Source of the DNA: Cellulomonas sp. URHE0023
GTDB lineage: Bacteria > Actinomycetota > Actinomycetes > Actinomycetales > Cellulomonadaceae
Assembly: GCF_000688475.1 (NCBI RefSeq)
Contig: NZ_JIAN01000006.1
Span: forward strand, 780,866-844,865
Direction of reading: 5' to 3'
DNA length: 64,000 bases
Shown here: in pieces, positions 1 through 10,743 of the stretch
How positions within the stretch are numbered: position 1 is the stretch's first letter
Layout of the letters: every line of letters begins with the position of its first letter
Made by a program: the position numbers and the translations under genes
Notes under the pieces: generated by a model
The model's input: the letters and a program-made list of their open reading frames with translations, nothing else
Databases searched by the model: none
What the model was told of the DNA's origin: nothing

Positions 1-578
1 CGCGTCGCCGTCCTCGCCGACACGGAGCCTCTGACCAACGAGCGGCTCGCGGACGAGGGAAACGCCGCCCTCGTGCTTCGGACGCTGGGCCGGCACGAGG
101 TGCTGGTCTGGTACATCCCGTCGGCCGACGACCAGGACCCGCTCGAGTCCGGCGGACCCGGGATCACGGACGTCGTCCCGCCGCTGGTCAGCCTCATCGG
201 CCTGCAGCTCCTGCTCGTCGCGGCGGCAGCAGCGCTGTGGCGCGGACGTCGCCTCGGCCGCATCGTCACCGAACAGATGCCGGTCGTCGTGCGCGCGGGC
301 GAGACGACCCGCGGGCGCGGCCGCCTGTACCGCCGCTCCGGTTCCTTCGGACATGCTGCGGCGGCCCTGCGCGCGGGTGCCACCGCGCGCTCGTGCGCCC
401 GGCTCGGACTGCCGCGCTCGGCCCCGCCCCAGGTGGTCATCGACGCCCTGGCCCGGGCGTCCGGACGCAGTCCCGGGCAGATCGAGGCGCTCCTGTACGG
501 GCCGCCCCCCACAGACGACCACGGTCTCGCGCAGCTGGCGCGGGACTTGGACCATCTCGAGAGCGAGGTTCACCGATC

Positions 579-582
<4 letters not shown>
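1..582 (+). CDS. DUF4350 domain-containing membrane protein, C-terminal part (5' truncated by window)
   Basis: The frame is open from base 1, so the true start lies upstream of the window. The first residues (VLADTEPLTNERLADEGNAA) resemble the DUF4350 pattern in which a short Asn/Glu-rich stretch precedes a leucine-rich helix. A single hydrophobic segment lies at about residues 58-80 of the visible part, followed by an Arg-rich cytoplasmic tail of about 110 residues. The TGA stop overlaps the GTG start of the MoxR ATPase (GTGA), so the two are probably translationally coupled. DUF4350 proteins are regularly encoded beside MoxR and DUF58 in actinobacteria. Their biochemical role is unknown; a membrane anchor or substrate of the MoxR system is inference. 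Confidence 0.8.
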
Positions 583-1727
<1,145 letters not shown>

Positions 1728-1743
1728 CGCAGGCACGGGGCTG

Positions 1744-3036
1744 ATGGCGATCACCTGGCGGGCGGTCGCGCTCACGGCGGCCGGGATCGTTGCGGTGGTC
1801 CTGTTCCCGGCGACCGGCACGGTGCTGCTGTGGGCCGTGCTCGTCGTCGTGGTGGTCGCGCTCGACGCCGTGCTCGCCGCGTCCCCACGGCAGGTCGCGG
1901 TGAGCCGCGAGGTGCCGTCGTCGATCCGCATGTCGCAGACCGCACGCTCGACGCTCACGCTGACGAACCTCGGTCGCCGACGCCTGCGTGCCCTCGTGCG
2001 CGACGCGTGGCCGCCGTCGAGCGGTGCCGACGAGAATCGGCACCAGGTTCTCGTCCCACGAGGCGAGGGTCGTCGGGTCTCGACGGTCCTGGCACCGACC
2101 CGGCGAGGGGACGCGCACGCCGACCGTGTGACGATCCGGACCGTGGGCCCGTTGGGCGTCGCGGGTCGACAGGCCTCGCTGACGGTGCCCGGTCGGCTGC
2201 GCGTGCTGCCGGAGTTCGCATCCCGCAAGCACCTGCCGAGCAGGCTCGCCCGCCTGCGTGAGCTCGACGGCCGTGCCGCGGTCCAGGTGCGGGGTCCGGG
2301 CACGGAGTTCGACTCCCTGCGCGAGTACGTGATCGGCGATGACGTGCGCTCGATCGACTGGCGCGCGACCGCCCGGAGGGCCGACGTCGTGGTCCGTACC
2401 TGGCGTCCGGAGCGCGACAGACGCGTCCTGATCGTCCTCGACACCTCTCGGACCTCGGCGGTCCGGGTCCAGGACGCACCCAGGATCGACGCGTCGATCG
2501 AGGCCGCGCTGCTGCTCGCCGCACTGGCCACCCGCGCGGGCGACCGGGTCGAGCTGATCGTCTACGACCGCACCGTGCGCGGCCGGGTCGCCGGTCAGAG
2601 CGGTCCGCGGGTGATGCCTGCGTTCGCGGACGTGCTCTCGCTCGCTGAGCCGCAGCTCATCGAGGCCGACTGGCCGGGCGTCGTCGCGCAGGTGCGCCAG
2701 CGGCTGAGCCAGAGGGCCCTCGTCGTGCTGCTCAGCGCGCTCGATCCCGCCGCAGTCGAGCACGGGCTGCTGGGCGTCGTGAACCAGCTCACCGAGCGGC
2801 ACCAGGTGGTGCTCGCGTCGGTCGCCGACCCGGAGGTCGACGACCTGCGCACTGGCCGGCAGGACGCGGCCGCGATGTTCGACGCGGCCGCGGCCGAGCG
2901 CGTGGGCCTCGAACGTGCGGCGGTGGCGGCCCGCCTGCGCCAGCGGGGCGTCGAGGTCCTGGACGCCCTCCCCGACGACCTCGCACCTCAGCTGGCAGAC
3001 CGGTACCTCGCCCTCAAGGCGGCCGGCCGGCTCTGA
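1744..3036 (+). CDS. DUF58 domain-containing protein
   Basis: 430 residues. Two closely spaced hydrophobic stretches in the first 45 residues anchor the protein in the membrane. The diagnostic DUF58 motif (EFDSLREYVIGDDVRSIDW) lies at about 188-206, followed by a VWA-like fold that begins with VLIVLDTS. DUF58 proteins are the usual partners of MoxR ATPases. I chose ATG 1744 because everything upstream in this frame lies inside moxR. No enzymatic function is established for the family. Confidence 0.93.
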   Translation: MAITWRAVALTAAGIVAVVLFPATGTVLLWAVLVVVVVALDAVLAASPRQVAVSREVPSSIRMSQTARSTLTLTNLGRRRLRALVRDAWPPSSGADENRHQVLVPRGEGRRVSTVLAPTRRGDAHADRVTIRTVGPLGVAGRQASLTVPGRLRVLPEFASRKHLPSRLARLRELDGRAAVQVRGPGTEFDSLREYVIGDDVRSIDWRATARRADVVVRTWRPERDRRVLIVLDTSRTSAVRVQDAPRIDASIEAALLLAALATRAGDRVELIVYDRTVRGRVAGQSGPRVMPAFADVLSLAEPQLIEADWPGVVAQVRQRLSQRALVVLLSALDPAAVEHGLLGVVNQLTERHQVVLASVADPEVDDLRTGRQDAAAMFDAAAAERVGLERAAVAARLRQRGVEVLDALPDDLAPQLADRYLALKAAGRL

Positions 3037-3101
3037 GCATCGGTCTGGCCGCGGACAACATCGACCGCAGGCCAGGCCGACATCCGAGACAGGAGACCGA
3101 T

Positions 3102-4262
3102 GTGGCTGCACCCGTTCCCGGCGACCTGCTCTCCTCCGCACAGCTCAACCGAGCGCTCCTCGCGCGACAGCACCTTCTGGATCGGCACAGCGGGCCCGCG
3201 CTCGAGGTGGTCGAAGACCTGGTCGGCCAGCAGGCGCAGAACGCCTGGTCGCCGTACGTGGGGCTGTGGAGCCGGGTCAGCGGGTTCCGCCCGGCCGAGC
3301 TGGGCGATGCGATCTGGGACAGGACGGTTGCCCGCATCGCGGTGATGCGCGGCACGATCCACCTGGTGACGCGCGACGACGCGTTGCTCCTGCCCGCGCT
3401 GATGGCTCCGCTGTACGCACGGGACCTCGAGGTCAACGTCCAGCACGCGGCGGGGCTGCGGGGCGTGGACGTCGGCGAGGTCACCGCGGTCGCCCGCACT
3501 CTGGTCGAGCTCGAGCCGCGCGTCACCACCGACCTCGGCCGCCTGCTGGCGGAACGCTGGCCGCAGGTTGCGCCCAGCACGCTCGCGTACGCCGCCCGCG
3601 GCACCCTTCCGCTCGTGCAGGTTCCGCCACGAGGTGTCTGGGGCAGATCGGGTGCGACGACATGGACCACCGCGGACGCATGGTTCGGCACCGCGTCGGC
3701 AGACCTGTCCGAACCGGACGTCCTGGAGCGCGAGCACGAGCGACTCGTGCTCCGCTACCTGCGGGCGTTCGGTCCTGCGTCCGTCGCGGACGTCCAGAAC
3801 TGGTCGGGGCTCAGGGGTCTCCGTGCTGTCGTGGACCGTCTGGGCGACCAGCTCGTGCGGTACCGGGCGGATCCGCCTCCCGGCGGTGTACGACCGCGTG
3901 AGCTTCTCGATGTGCCTGATGGGCCGCTTCCGGACCCCGGGACGCCCGCGCCGGTGCGCTTCCTGCCCGACCTCGACAACGTCCTGCTGGGACATGCGGA
4001 CCGGACCCGGATCATCTCCGAGGAGCATCGTCGCTCGCTCGCCACGTCGAACGGCGTCGTCCCGCCCACGTTTCTGCTCGACGGCCGGGTGGCCGGCACA
4101 TGGGCGGTGTCCCGGGAACGCGACGCCCCTGCGACGCTCACCGTCCGCCCGTTCGCGCCGGTGACGGCCGCGGACCGCAGGCTCGTCGAGGACGAGGCGG
4201 AGGCCTTCGTCCGGTTCATGGCCGACGATGCCGTCGCGCACCGGGTCGTCGTGGAGGACTGA
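3102..4262 (+). CDS. Winged-helix DNA-binding domain protein (HTH_42 / DUF1006 type)
   Basis: 386 residues from GTG 3102, preceded by AGGAG at 3091-3095. The protein has the layout of the winged-helix family that includes DNA glycosylase-like AlkX/YcaQ relatives: N-terminal LLARQHLL.R and QAQNAWSPY, then a middle MRGTIHLVTRDDA stretch, and a C-terminal LPDLDNVLLGHADR. The family is widespread in actinobacteria, mostly annotated only as a winged-helix protein; some members unhook DNA crosslinks. The catalytic motif of characterised glycosylases cannot be confirmed by eye. It stands between the DUF58 operon and the convergent SpoIIM-like gene and looks monocistronic. Confidence 0.85.
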   Translation: MAAPVPGDLLSSAQLNRALLARQHLLDRHSGPALEVVEDLVGQQAQNAWSPYVGLWSRVSGFRPAELGDAIWDRTVARIAVMRGTIHLVTRDDALLLPALMAPLYARDLEVNVQHAAGLRGVDVGEVTAVARTLVELEPRVTTDLGRLLAERWPQVAPSTLAYAARGTLPLVQVPPRGVWGRSGATTWTTADAWFGTASADLSEPDVLEREHERLVLRYLRAFGPASVADVQNWSGLRGLRAVVDRLGDQLVRYRADPPPGGVRPRELLDVPDGPLPDPGTPAPVRFLPDLDNVLLGHADRTRIISEEHRRSLATSNGVVPPTFLLDGRVAGTWAVSRERDAPATLTVRPFAPVTAADRRLVEDEAEAFVRFMADDAVAHRVVVED

Positions 4263-4276
4263 CCACGCTGCCCGGC

Positions 4277-5266
4277 TCAGCCGGCCATGGCCAGGACGTA
4301 CCCGGCGCGGTCGTCCTCGAGGTCACCGGTCTCACCGTCGCGGACCGCTCGCCGTCCCAGCACGATCGTGTAGACCCAGAAGAGGGTCACGGCGATCGCA
4401 CCGAGCGTGATCTTGAGGGACCACGGCAGCGTGGACCCTGTCACGAAGCCCTCGATCAGGCCGGAGACCGCCAGGGTGCCGATGAGCCCGATCGCGACCG
4501 TGATGAAGGCGCGACCCTCCTGAGCGAGCGCGCGCGACCGGGTGCGGGGCCCAGGCACGAGCCACGTCCAGAAGATCCGTAGCCCGGCGGCACCCGCGAC
4601 GAAGACCGAGGTCAGCTCGAGGAGCCCGTGGGGGGCGATCGACTGGAGGAACACGTCGAGCTGTCCGTGCGCAGCCATCATCCCGCCGGTCGAACCGACG
4701 GCGATCGCGTTGCTGACCTGGAAGTACAGCGGACCGATCCCCGTGATCCCGGTCGCGACGCAGACCGCCGTGAGGAACGCGTTGTTGGTCCACACCATCG
4801 CGGCGAACCCGGGTCCCGGCTCGTAGTACTGCTGGAACATGTCGTCCACGTACCGCTGCTGCTCGGCAGGGGTGCCCATGAGCGCGAGAGCCTCGGGCTG
4901 GGTGGCCACCCACACCCCGGACACGGTGGCCAGGACGGCGAAGCCGAGCGCGACCGCCGCGGTCCACCAGCGGATGCGGTAGAGCGCGGCCGGGAGCGAG
5001 ACGACGACGAACCGCGTGACGTCCCGCCACCCGGCCTGGTGCGACCCTGCGATCGCCGCCCGCCCGCGGGCCACGAGCTGGGAGAGCCTCGCGACAGTGA
5101 CCGGATCCGGCGCGCTGGACCGGATGACCGAGAGATCGGTCGCGGCAGCCTGGTAGAGGCGGACCAGCTCGTCCACCTCGGCTCCGGTGAGCCGCCTGCG
5201 ACGCGCGAGCTCGTCGAGCCGTGCCCACGCGCCTGCGCGCACCCGCTCGTACGCGTCGAGGTCCAT
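4277..5266 (-). CDS. Stage II sporulation protein M (SpoIIM/DUF95) family membrane protein
   Basis: About 329 residues from ATG 5266 (a second ATG lies two codons upstream at 5272). The cytoplasmic N-terminal 100 residues carry LDELARRRRLTGAEVDELVRLYQ, typical of the family, followed by about five hydrophobic segments and the HGLLELTSVFVAGAAGL motif of SpoIIM proteins. In Bacillus SpoIIM helps peptidoglycan degradation during engulfment; actinobacterial homologues occur in non-sporulating species beside RDD, MoxR and DUF58 genes, as here. It is divergent from the RDD gene, with about 100 bases between the starts that must hold both promoters. Confidence 0.9.
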   Translation of the reverse strand: MDLDAYERVRAGAWARLDELARRRRLTGAEVDELVRLYQAAATDLSVIRSSAPDPVTVARLSQLVARGRAAIAGSHQAGWRDVTRFVVVSLPAALYRIRWWTAAVALGFAVLATVSGVWVATQPEALALMGTPAEQQRYVDDMFQQYYEPGPGFAAMVWTNNAFLTAVCVATGITGIGPLYFQVSNAIAVGSTGGMMAAHGQLDVFLQSIAPHGLLELTSVFVAGAAGLRIFWTWLVPGPRTRSRALAQEGRAFITVAIGLIGTLAVSGLIEGFVTGSTLPWSLKITLGAIAVTLFWVYTIVLGRRAVRDGETGDLEDDRAGYVLAMAG

Positions 5267-5370
5267 GTGCACAGCCTGCCATCCTGCACGCGCTGCCAGC
5301 GGCTACTCTGCGGCAGGAGCCCGGCCGGAAGGCTGTGGATGCACGCGGGGACGGATGGATGGGGGCGAGC

Positions 5371-6192
5371 ATGGCGAACATGGACGGGATCGTCATCGGC
5401 GAGGGTGTCGTCCTCGATGCGAGGCCGACGTCCTCGGCCGTCCGCCTGCTCGCGGCGCTCCTCGACCTCCTGGTTCTCGGCGTCGTCGTGTTCCTCCTGA
5501 TCATCGTGCTCTCCAGCATCTCGCCGACCACGGAGGAAGCCGCCCGGATCACCAGCGTGGTCTTCATCGCGACGATCACGGTGGTCATCCCGACGACTGT
5601 CGACACGTTGACCCGGGGCAGGTCGCTCGGAAAGCTGGCCCTCGGCATTCGCATCGTCCGGGACGACGGCGGCCCGATCGTCTTCCGTCAGTCCCTGGTC
5701 CGGGCGCTCGTCGGCATCGTCGAGCTCTGGCTGACGTTCGGATCGGTCGCCCTGATCACGTCGACCGTCAACCCGCAGGGCAAGCGGGTCGGGGATCTCC
5801 TGGCGGGGACCTACGCCGTCCGGGTCCGGGGATCGGCCCCACAGCGGCCGCCACTGTCGATGCCGGCGCAGCTCGCGGGCTGGGCGGCCAGCTCGGACAT
5901 CGCCCGGTTGCCCGACGGCCTGGCGCTGTCCGCTCGCCAGTTCCTCGGTCGCACGGCCACCCTGCACCCGACCTCACGGGTGCAGCTGGGTACCCGGCTC
6001 AGCGAGGAGGTGCAGCGCTACGTCAACCCGCTGCCCCCGTCGGGTACCCACCCTGAGGCGTTCCTCGCTGCGGTGCTCACCGAGCGTCGGAACCGGGAGT
6101 TCGTGGCCTTGGAGAGGGCCGGGCACCGGGACGCCGTCGAGGCGATGCAGCTGCACCGGCTCCCGCACGGCATCCCAGACCCGGTCGACTGA
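5371..6192 (+). CDS. RDD family membrane protein
   Basis: 273 residues from ATG 5371, with GGGGGCGAG just upstream; ATG 5380 is an alternative. The RDD domain covers about residues 18-155: RLLAALLDLLVLG with the conserved Arg and Asp at its start, RSLGKLALGIRIV in the middle, then two more hydrophobic helices and GKRVGDLLAGTYAVRV. The C-terminal 115 residues are soluble and Arg-rich. RDD proteins are small membrane proteins of unsettled function, some proposed as ion antiporters. Divergent pairing with SpoIIM-type genes is common in actinobacteria. Confidence 0.9.
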   Translation: MANMDGIVIGEGVVLDARPTSSAVRLLAALLDLLVLGVVVFLLIIVLSSISPTTEEAARITSVVFIATITVVIPTTVDTLTRGRSLGKLALGIRIVRDDGGPIVFRQSLVRALVGIVELWLTFGSVALITSTVNPQGKRVGDLLAGTYAVRVRGSAPQRPPLSMPAQLAGWAASSDIARLPDGLALSARQFLGRTATLHPTSRVQLGTRLSEEVQRYVNPLPPSGTHPEAFLAAVLTERRNREFVALERAGHRDAVEAMQLHRLPHGIPDPVD

Positions 6193-6201
6193 CGTCGCCC
6201 G

Positions 6202-7683
6202 TCAGTACCTGTAGTGCTCCGGCTTGTACGGGCCGGCAGCGTCGACTCCCAGGTACTCGGCTTGCACCTTGGTCAGCTCCGTGAGCCTGACTCCGAGCGC
6301 GTCGAGGTGCAGGCGCGCCACCTTCTCGTCGAGCACCTTGGGCAGCCGGTAGACCTCCCGGCCGTACTCCCCGGGCTTGGTGAACAGCTCGATCTGGCCG
6401 ATGACCTGGTTGGAGAACGAGTTGCTCATGACGAACGACGGGTGGCCGGTCGCGTTGCCCAGGTTCAGCAGACGCCCCTCCGACAGCACGATGATCGACC
6501 GCTCGGGACGCCCCTCGTCCGCGGGAAACGTCCACTCGTGCACCTGCGGCTTGATCTCCGTGCGCGTGATCCCCGGGACGGCGGCCAGGCCGGCCATGTC
6601 GATCTCGTTGTCGAAGTGCCCGATGTTGCCGACGACGGCCTTGTTCTTCATCGCGGCCATCTGCGCCGCGGAGATGACGTCCTTGTTGCCTGTGGTCGTG
6701 ATGAAGAAGTCCGCCTGGTCGATGACGTCGTCGAGACGCGCGACCTGGAAGCCGTCCATCGCGGCCTGGAGCGCGCAGATCGGGTCCACCTCGGACACGA
6801 TGACGCGCGCGCCCTGGCCCCTGAAGGCTTCCGCAGCACCCTTGCCGACGTCTCCGTAGCCCGCGACGAACGCGACCTTGCCGCCCATCAGCACGTCGGT
6901 GGCGCGGTTGATGCCGTCCGGCAGGGAGTGGCGGATGCCGTACTTGTTGTCGAACTTCGACTTGGTGACCGAGTCGTTGACGTTGATCGCCGGGAACAGC
7001 AGTCCGCCCGCCTCGGCGAGCTGGTACAGGCGGTGCACGCCTGTCGTGGTCTCCTCGGTGACCCCCTTAATCGCCGCGGCGATCGTGGTCCAGCGCTGCG
7101 GGTCGGCGGCCAGGGACGCCCGGAGCGTGTCGAGGATGACCGTGAGCTCCTCGGAGTAGTCCGCGTCGCCGGGAACCGGGTTGCTCGGCACCGCGCCCGC
7201 CGCCTCGTACTCGACGCCCTTGTGCACCAGCAGCGTCGCGTCGCCACCGTCGTCGAGGATCATGTTCGGGCCGGCTCCCCCGGGCCAGACGAGGATCTGC
7301 TCGGTGCAGTCCCAGTACTCGGCCAGGGACTCGCCCTTCCACGCGAACACGGGGACGCCGGTCGGTTCGTCGACCGAGCCACTGGGCCCCACGACGATCG
7401 CGGCGGCAGCCTCGTCCTGCGTCGAGAAGATGTTGCACGACGCCCAACGGACCTGCGCGCCCAGCGCGACGAGGGTCTCGATGAGGACGGCGGTCTGCAC
7501 GGTCATGTGCAGCGAACCCGCGATGCGGGCGCCGGCCAACGGCTGGGTGGGGCCGAACTCGGCCCGCAGCGCCATGAGTCCCGGCATCTCGTGCTCGGCG
7601 AGCCGGATCTGGTGACGGCCGGCCTCGGCCAGTGACAGGTCGCGGACCTTGTAGCGTCCGGGGGCTTCGGAGAAGGTGGACAT
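6202..7683 (-). CDS. ahcY: Adenosylhomocysteinase (S-adenosyl-L-homocysteine hydrolase)
   Basis: 493 residues. The enzyme hydrolyses S-adenosylhomocysteine to adenosine and homocysteine, clearing the inhibitory product of methyltransferases. Visible signatures are the NAD-binding loop GYGDVGKG at about 275-282, [12 protein letters not shown] near the N-terminus, [11 protein letters not shown], and the family's C-terminal KPEHYRY, so the gene is complete. ATG 7683 is preceded by AGGAG with five bases of spacing; the 43 codons upstream in the same frame do not resemble the family. The nearby methyltransferase genes are consumers of the same cycle, but no specific link is shown. Confidence 0.98.
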   Translation of the reverse strand: MSTFSEAPGRYKVRDLSLAEAGRHQIRLAEHEMPGLMALRAEFGPTQPLAGARIAGSLHMTVQTAVLIETLVALGAQVRWASCNIFSTQDEAAAAIVVGPSGSVDEPTGVPVFAWKGESLAEYWDCTEQILVWPGGAGPNMILDDGGDATLLVHKGVEYEAAGAVPSNPVPGDADYSEELTVILDTLRASLAADPQRWTTIAAAIKGVTEETTTGVHRLYQLAEAGGLLFPAINVNDSVTKSKFDNKYGIRHSLPDGINRATDVLMGGKVAFVAGYGDVGKGAAEAFRGQGARVIVSEVDPICALQAAMDGFQVARLDDVIDQADFFITTTGNKDVISAAQMAAMKNKAVVGNIGHFDNEIDMAGLAAVPGITRTEIKPQVHEWTFPADEGRPERSIIVLSEGRLLNLGNATGHPSFVMSNSFSNQVIGQIELFTKPGEYGREVYRLPKVLDEKVARLHLDALGVRLTELTKVQAEYLGVDAAGPYKPEHYRY

Positions 7684-7799
7684 CTCACTCCTGACGGGTG
7701 CGCAGCGATGGGCAGTCGATAGGCACAGCGGAGCGGACCGTCCGAGGACGGGACACTCACGCCGGCGCGACCCCTCTCGGTCTGCGGGCATCACCCACG

Positions 7800-7828
7800 C
7801 CGTCGCGGCCATGCTAACCGCGCGACGG
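7800..7828 (-). terminator. GC-rich hairpin directly after the CDF transporter stop
   Basis: Perfect 8-bp arms (7800-7807 and 7821-7828, CCGTCGCG/CGCGACGG) enclose a 13-base loop. It begins two bases beyond the TAG of the CDF gene on the minus strand and ends about 116 bases before the ahcY start. There is no T-run, so it may be a GC-rich actinobacterial terminator or an mRNA-end stabiliser; a role in the ahcY leader is also possible. Confidence 0.5.
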
Positions 7829-7830
7829 CC

Positions 7831-8763
7831 CTACGCCGAGGTTTCGACGGCCCTGCGCAGGTCCGGTTCGAGGTAGATGACCCGTGCGATCGGGACGGCT
7901 GCGCGCACGCGAGTCTCCGCCGCGTCGATCGCGGCGGCCACGTCGGCGGCGCTGGTCGCACCGTCCACCTCGATCTTGGCTGCCACCAGCAGCTCCTCCG
8001 GACCCAGGTGCAGGGTGCGCAGGTGGATCACCGACGCGACCCCCGGGCCGACGAGGGCGGTGGTGATCGCGTCGACGTCCTTGGCGGTCGCCGACTCGCC
8101 GAGCAGCAGCGACTTGGTCTCCATGGCGAGCACGATCGCGATCAGGACGAGCAGGATGCCGATGCCCGCCGTGCCGAGCGCGTCGAACTTCCCGTTCCCC
8201 GTGATGAGGGTCAGCGACACACCGAAGAACGCGAGGACCAGGCCGATGAGTGCGCCGAAGTCCTCGAGCAGCACGACCGGCAGCTCGGGCGCCTTGGCGG
8301 TCCGCACGAACGAGACCCACGACTGGTCACCACGCGTGTGGTTGGACTCGATGATCGCGGTGCGGAACGAGAAGCCCTCGAGCACCATGGATGCGCCCAG
8401 GACGACCAGGGGAACCCACCACCAGCGCCCCTCGATGGGGTGCGGGTCCTGCCACTTGTGCCAGGCCTCGTACAGGGCAAACAGGCCACCGAGGGAGAAC
8501 AGGACAATGGACACGATGAACGAGTAGACGTACCGCTCACGGCCGTAGCCGAACGGGTGGGCGGCGTCGGCCTCACGTCGGGCCCGCTTGCCACCGAGCA
8601 GCAGGAGCAGCTGGTTCCCGGAGTCCGCGAGCGAGTGCACCGACTCGGCCAGCATGGAGCTGGACAACGTCAGCAGGTAGGCGATGAACTTGGTGAGCGC
8701 GATGCCCAGGTTGGCCGCGAGCGCCGCCAGGATGGCTCGGGTACTGCCGCCCTCGTGCGCCAT
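7831..8763 (-). CDS. Cation diffusion facilitator family transporter
   Basis: 310 residues with about five or six membrane helices and a soluble C-terminal domain of about 80 residues. The N-terminal AESVHSLADSGNQ is the metal-site HSLxDS motif, and the later LLEDFGALIGLVLAF carries the second acidic site, as in the SLC30A9 (ZnT9)-like branch. The family exports divalent cations such as zinc using the proton gradient. The ATG overlaps the TGA of the Trm112-like gene by one base (TGATG), so it is the last gene of the manB operon. Substrate metal cannot be read from sequence alone. Confidence 0.92.
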   Translation of the reverse strand: MAHEGGSTRAILAALAANLGIALTKFIAYLLTLSSSMLAESVHSLADSGNQLLLLLGGKRARREADAAHPFGYGRERYVYSFIVSIVLFSLGGLFALYEAWHKWQDPHPIEGRWWWVPLVVLGASMVLEGFSFRTAIIESNHTRGDQSWVSFVRTAKAPELPVVLLEDFGALIGLVLAFFGVSLTLITGNGKFDALGTAGIGILLVLIAIVLAMETKSLLLGESATAKDVDAITTALVGPGVASVIHLRTLHLGPEELLVAAKIEVDGATSAADVAAAIDAAETRVRAAVPIARVIYLEPDLRRAVETSA

Positions 8764-8969
8764 CAGCCGCGCCGGACGGGGACAGCCTCGTCGACGAGCA
8801 GCACCGGGATGCCGTCGCGCACGGGGTACGCCAGGGGGTCGTCAGGATCCGTGGAGACCAGTGTGGGTTCACCGTCGGGCCCGACGCCGTCCACAAGGGT
8901 CGCGCCGGTCACGGGGCAGCGAAGGAGGTCACGAGCCCAGGGCGCGAGCACGCGCGCGTCGTCACTCAT
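8763..8969 (-). CDS. Trm112-like small protein
   Basis: 68 residues. LRCPVTGATL near the start and YPVRDGIPVLLVDEA near the end match the Trm112 fold. Trm112 proteins activate methyltransferases in eukaryotes and archaea; the actinobacterial forms are uncharacterised. The classic four-Cys zinc site is not present: only one Cys is visible. The gene overlaps manB by four bases upstream and the CDF gene by one base downstream, a tight three-gene coupling. Confidence 0.85.
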   Translation of the reverse strand: MSDDARVLAPWARDLLRCPVTGATLVDGVGPDGEPTLVSTDPDDPLAYPVRDGIPVLLVDEAVPVRRG

Positions 8970-10438
8970 GAGGCGTCCTGCCGCACGAGTGCGAGGACGT
9001 CATCACGGACCTTCTCCATGATGTCCTCGTCCGCCGCCTCGACGTTCAGGCGCAGCAGCGGCTCGGTGTTCGAGGCACGCAGGTTGAACCACCACTGGGG
9101 GTGGCCGTCCCAGTGCGACACCGTCAGCCCGTCGAGCTCGTCGACCGTCACCGGACCGGCGCCCTGCGTGGTCACGTACGCCTCGATCACGCGCTCCCGC
9201 GCGGCCTGGACGTCGGTCACCCGGGAGTTGATCTCACCGCTGGCGGAGTACGGCTGGAACTGCTCGGCCAGGGCCGACAGCGGGTGCGGCTGACCCCCGA
9301 GCGCGGCGAGCACGTGCAACGCCGCCAGCATGCCGGTGTCCGCGAAGAAGAAGTCGCGGAAGTAGTAGTGCGCGCTGTGCTCGCCCCCGAAGACCGCGTC
9401 GTTCTGCGCCATCTCCGCCTTGATGAACGAGTGGCCGACTCGGGTCCGAACCGTCGTCGCGCCCGCTGCGCTGAGCAGGTCGGGCACGACCTGCGACGTG
9501 ATGAGGTTGTGGATCACGGTCGGCGTCCGCCCGGCGGCACGCTCGCGCGCCACCTCACGCAGGCCGACCAGAGCGGTGATCGCCGAGGGGCTGACCGGGT
9601 CACCGTTCTCGTCGATCACGAAGCACCGGTCCGCGTCGCCGTCGAAAGCCAGGCCGATGTCGGCGCCGTGCTTGACGACCGCTGCCTGCAGGTCGCGCAG
9701 GTTCTCCGGCTCGAGCGGGTTGGCCTCGTGGTTGGGGAACGTGCCGTCGAGCTCGAAGTAGAGCGGGACCACATCGAGCGGCAGCTCGGGCAGGCCGGCA
9801 CCCGTGCCGAGGACGGCCGGGGCTGTGAAGCCACCCATGCCGTTGCCCGCGTCGACCACGACCTTGAGGGGTCGGATGCCGGAGAGGTCAACCAGCGACC
9901 GCAAGAACTGCGAGTAGTCGGTCAGCATGTCCTGGTCGGAGATCGTGCCGATCTCTTCCGGTCCGACCAGCGGGATCTCGCCGCTCGCCAGGTAGTCACC
10001 GGCGAGCTCGCGGACCTGGGTCAGGCCGCTGTCCTGGCCGACCGGGCGCGCACCCTTGCGGCAGAGCTTGATCCCGTTGTACTTCGCCGGGTTGTGGCTG
10101 GCCGTGAACATGGCACCCGGGATGTCGAGCGCACCCGACGCGTAGTAGAGCCCGTCCGTCGAGGCGAGCCCGATCCGGACCACGTCCACGCCACGGAGCG
10201 AGAGGCCCTCGGCGAAGGCCGCGACGAGCTCAGGACCGGACGGGCGCATGTCGTTGCCGATGACGACGCGGGCCCGACCCTCGCTCTCGGGGATCACGAC
10301 GACGTCGGCGAACGCGGCGCCGATCGCTCGTGCGACCGCCGGGTTCAGCTCCTCGGGGACGACACCCCGGACGTCATAGGCCTTGATCAGGGCAGACAGA
10401 TCGACACGGTCGGCTGCAGGGGAAGTCACGGGCGTCAT
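8966..10438 (-). CDS. manB: Phosphomannomutase / phosphoglucomutase
   Basis: 490 residues of the alpha-D-phosphohexomutase superfamily. The catalytic phosphoserine loop TASHNPAKYNG has Ser at about 114, the metal loop DGDADR is at about 266-271, and the sugar-recognition loop GGEHSAHYYF is near 355. It interconverts mannose-6-P and mannose-1-P (possibly also the glucose forms), supplying GDP-mannose for the downstream glycopolymer locus with ManA at 24336-25526. Position next to DUF3499 and upstream of whiB2 matches the conserved actinobacterial manB locus. The ATG at 10438 fits the normal family length. Confidence 0.96.
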   Translation of the reverse strand: MTPVTSPAADRVDLSALIKAYDVRGVVPEELNPAVARAIGAAFADVVVIPESEGRARVVIGNDMRPSGPELVAAFAEGLSLRGVDVVRIGLASTDGLYYASGALDIPGAMFTASHNPAKYNGIKLCRKGARPVGQDSGLTQVRELAGDYLASGEIPLVGPEEIGTISDQDMLTDYSQFLRSLVDLSGIRPLKVVVDAGNGMGGFTAPAVLGTGAGLPELPLDVVPLYFELDGTFPNHEANPLEPENLRDLQAAVVKHGADIGLAFDGDADRCFVIDENGDPVSPSAITALVGLREVARERAAGRTPTVIHNLITSQVVPDLLSAAGATTVRTRVGHSFIKAEMAQNDAVFGGEHSAHYYFRDFFFADTGMLAALHVLAALGGQPHPLSALAEQFQPYSASGEINSRVTDVQAARERVIEAYVTTQGAGPVTVDELDGLTVSHWDGHPQWWFNLRASNTEPLLRLNVEAADEDIMEKVRDDVLALVRQDAS

Positions 10439-10460
10439 GCTACCCGGCGGGGAATCGGCC

Positions 10461-10742
10461 CTAGTCCTGCGTCTCGCCGCCCATGACCTCTTCCCGGGAC
10501 AGGGGCGCGCCGTCGCCGTCGAGCGGGAACCAGTTGCGCTGCTCGCACGCGGGGCAGGACACGAAGAGCACCTGCTTGCCGGACGTCAGCGCCATCCGGA
10601 TCCGGGTCATCTGCGTCTCGCCGCACCGCAGGCACGCTGCGGTGCCGGGGATGGCCGGACCGCCAGGCTGGCTGATCGAGCCGAGCGGCTCGGTCGCCTG
10701 CTGAGCACGCGCCCGGGCAGCCTCACCCTTGCGGCGGGCCAC
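10461..10742 (-). CDS. Small zinc-ribbon-like protein, function unknown
   Basis: 93 residues from GTG 10742, preceded by an AGGAGAGG ribosome site; the longer frame upstream lies inside the DUF3499 gene. An Arg/Lys/Ala-rich basic N-terminus is followed by two CxxC pairs (CLRC and, about 25 residues later, CPAC), enough for one zinc ribbon. It ends in an acidic tail. It starts one base beyond the DUF3499 stop and is followed by manB, so it is probably co-transcribed with both. I do not recognise a named family. Confidence 0.8.
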   Translation of the reverse strand: MARRKGEAARARAQQATEPLGSISQPGGPAIPGTAACLRCGETQMTRIRMALTSGKQVLFVSCPACEQRNWFPLDGDGAPLSREEVMGGETQD

Positions 10743-10743
10743 G

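Noticed and set aside
4277..5266. Evidence of sporulation
   Set aside because: SpoIIM-family proteins occur in many non-sporulating actinobacteria beside RDD and MoxR genes; nothing else here relates to spores.
7684..7830. SAH riboswitch upstream of ahcY
   Set aside because: A strong hairpin exists, but I cannot find the conserved SAH aptamer core; a covariance-model search would be needed to overturn this.
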